Positions 40,373 through 40,846 of a stretch of 40,846 bases of DNA are shown here, piece after piece. Below the pieces are notes generated by a model. That model did not search any database and was not told the DNA's origin. It saw only the letters and a list, made by a program, of their open reading frames with translations. The translations under genes were made by a program, and so were the position numbers. The stretch is from an uncultured Lachnospiraceae bacterium (GTDB lineage: Bacteria; Bacillota; Clostridia; Lachnospirales; Lachnospiraceae): contig CACYJP010000013.1 in the NCBI GenBank assembly GCA_902774725.1, positions 1-40,846 on the forward strand, in the 5' to 3' direction. How positions within the stretch are numbered: the stretch's first letter is position 1; every line of letters starts with the position of its first letter.

Positions 40373-40846
40373 GCACGTTGCGTGCTGGAGATGTACACCT
40401 TCGATCCTAATCCCGATGACATCTCTCGCGACAATCTCATGCGGCAGTCCATTGAGCTCATCGCCAAGTTTCCGACGATCATCGCCTACGCTTACAATAT
40501 CTATCGCCATTCCATGCAGGGCAGTAGTCTCAATATCCGTCATCCACGTGAGAACATGACGATCGCTGAGAACTTCCTCTATATGCTTAAGGACGAAGAT
40601 TTCACGGAACTCGACGCGCGTATGCTCGATTTGCTGCTTATCATCCAGGCTGAGCACGGCGGTGGTAACAACTCCACATTCACGGTGCGTGTGACTTCTT
40701 CAACCCGTACCGACACCTATTCCAGCATAGCTGCGGGAATAGGCTCTCTCAAAGGACCTCTTCATGGTGGCGCCAATATCAAGGCGATCAATATGTTCCA
40801 CCATCTCAAGGAGCAAATCTCTGACTGGACCAACATCGACGAGATC
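40373..40846 (+). CDS. Internal fragment of a citrate synthase (foreign sequence)
   Basis: From about 40373 to the window end the same frame encodes an internal part of citrate synthase (oxaloacetate + acetyl-CoA to citrate): ARCVLEMYTFDPNPDD, then RQSIELIAKFPTIIAYAY, AEHGGGNNSTFTVRVTSS and GSLKGPLHGGANIKA, including the catalytic His of HGGAN. No start codon of its own and no stop are in the window. GC is visibly higher and C/G-ending codons (CTC, ATC, GCC) dominate, unlike every other gene here. It probably belongs to a different organism. Confidence 0.85.

Noticed and set aside
40331..40657. Minus-strand frames across the citrate synthase part
   Set aside because: They lie antisense to clear citrate synthase coding and cross the chimeric join.

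Overview
The window is the replication-origin region of an AT-rich, low-GC Gram-positive bacterium, most likely a member of the Lachnospiraceae (Butyrivibrio/Roseburia/Lachnospira-like). This placement rests on gene order, codon style, strong AGGAGG-type ribosome binding sites and extended -10 promoters. No database search was possible.

Layout. On the minus strand, 8.8 kb leftwards, lies the canonical block dnaA-dnaN-yaaA-recF-gyrB-gyrA, followed by the first codons of an unknown gene cut by the window edge. Divergent from it on the plus strand is rpmH-rnpA-yidD-yidC-jag. Putative origin signals flank dnaA on both sides. The dnaA-dnaN gap holds two overlapping DnaA-box-like 9-mers, a CTACTACTATTACTA run resembling DnaA-trios and an AT-rich tract. 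The dnaA-rpmH gap holds more boxes and a second, shorter trio-like run.

From 12.2 to 30.5 kb several genes sit between jag and mnmE, which are usually adjacent. They are a MATE transporter fused to an anti-sigma-like ATPase domain, trmB, a D,D-carboxypeptidase, a frameshifted sensor-kinase-like gene, argS, parA-parB, a DUF4446 gene, serS, tRNA-Arg(CCT), an orphan VanX-type dipeptidase, a PrsW-like protease with a 9-residue repeat and zinc ribbon, a phosphotriesterase-family hydrolase, an iron alcohol dehydrogenase, two small membrane proteins, tRNA-Lys(CTT) and a zinc-ribbon membrane protein. The argS-parA gap is a striking centromere: six near-perfect and two decayed parS sites, five of them heading about 50-bp diverging tandem units. 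Two more decayed parS-like sites lie after serS.

From 30.6 kb come mnmE, mnmG, a DEDD exonuclease, an inverted rsmG, a LytR-CpsA-Psr protein, a nucleotidyltransferase, a membrane protein and tyrA (minus). Structured non-coding DNA is abundant. There is a roughly 270-bp multi-hairpin element with terminal inverted repeats at 29.3-29.57 kb, a terminator hairpin that contains the ribosome binding site of mnmE, and two copies of a structured leader upstream of mnmG and of the LCP gene.

The last 470 bases are anomalous. A Na+/Ca2+-exchanger gene runs in frame, at about 40361-40375, into a citrate synthase fragment of clearly higher GC and different codon use. This looks like an assembly chimera, so bases after about 40375 should not be assigned to this organism.
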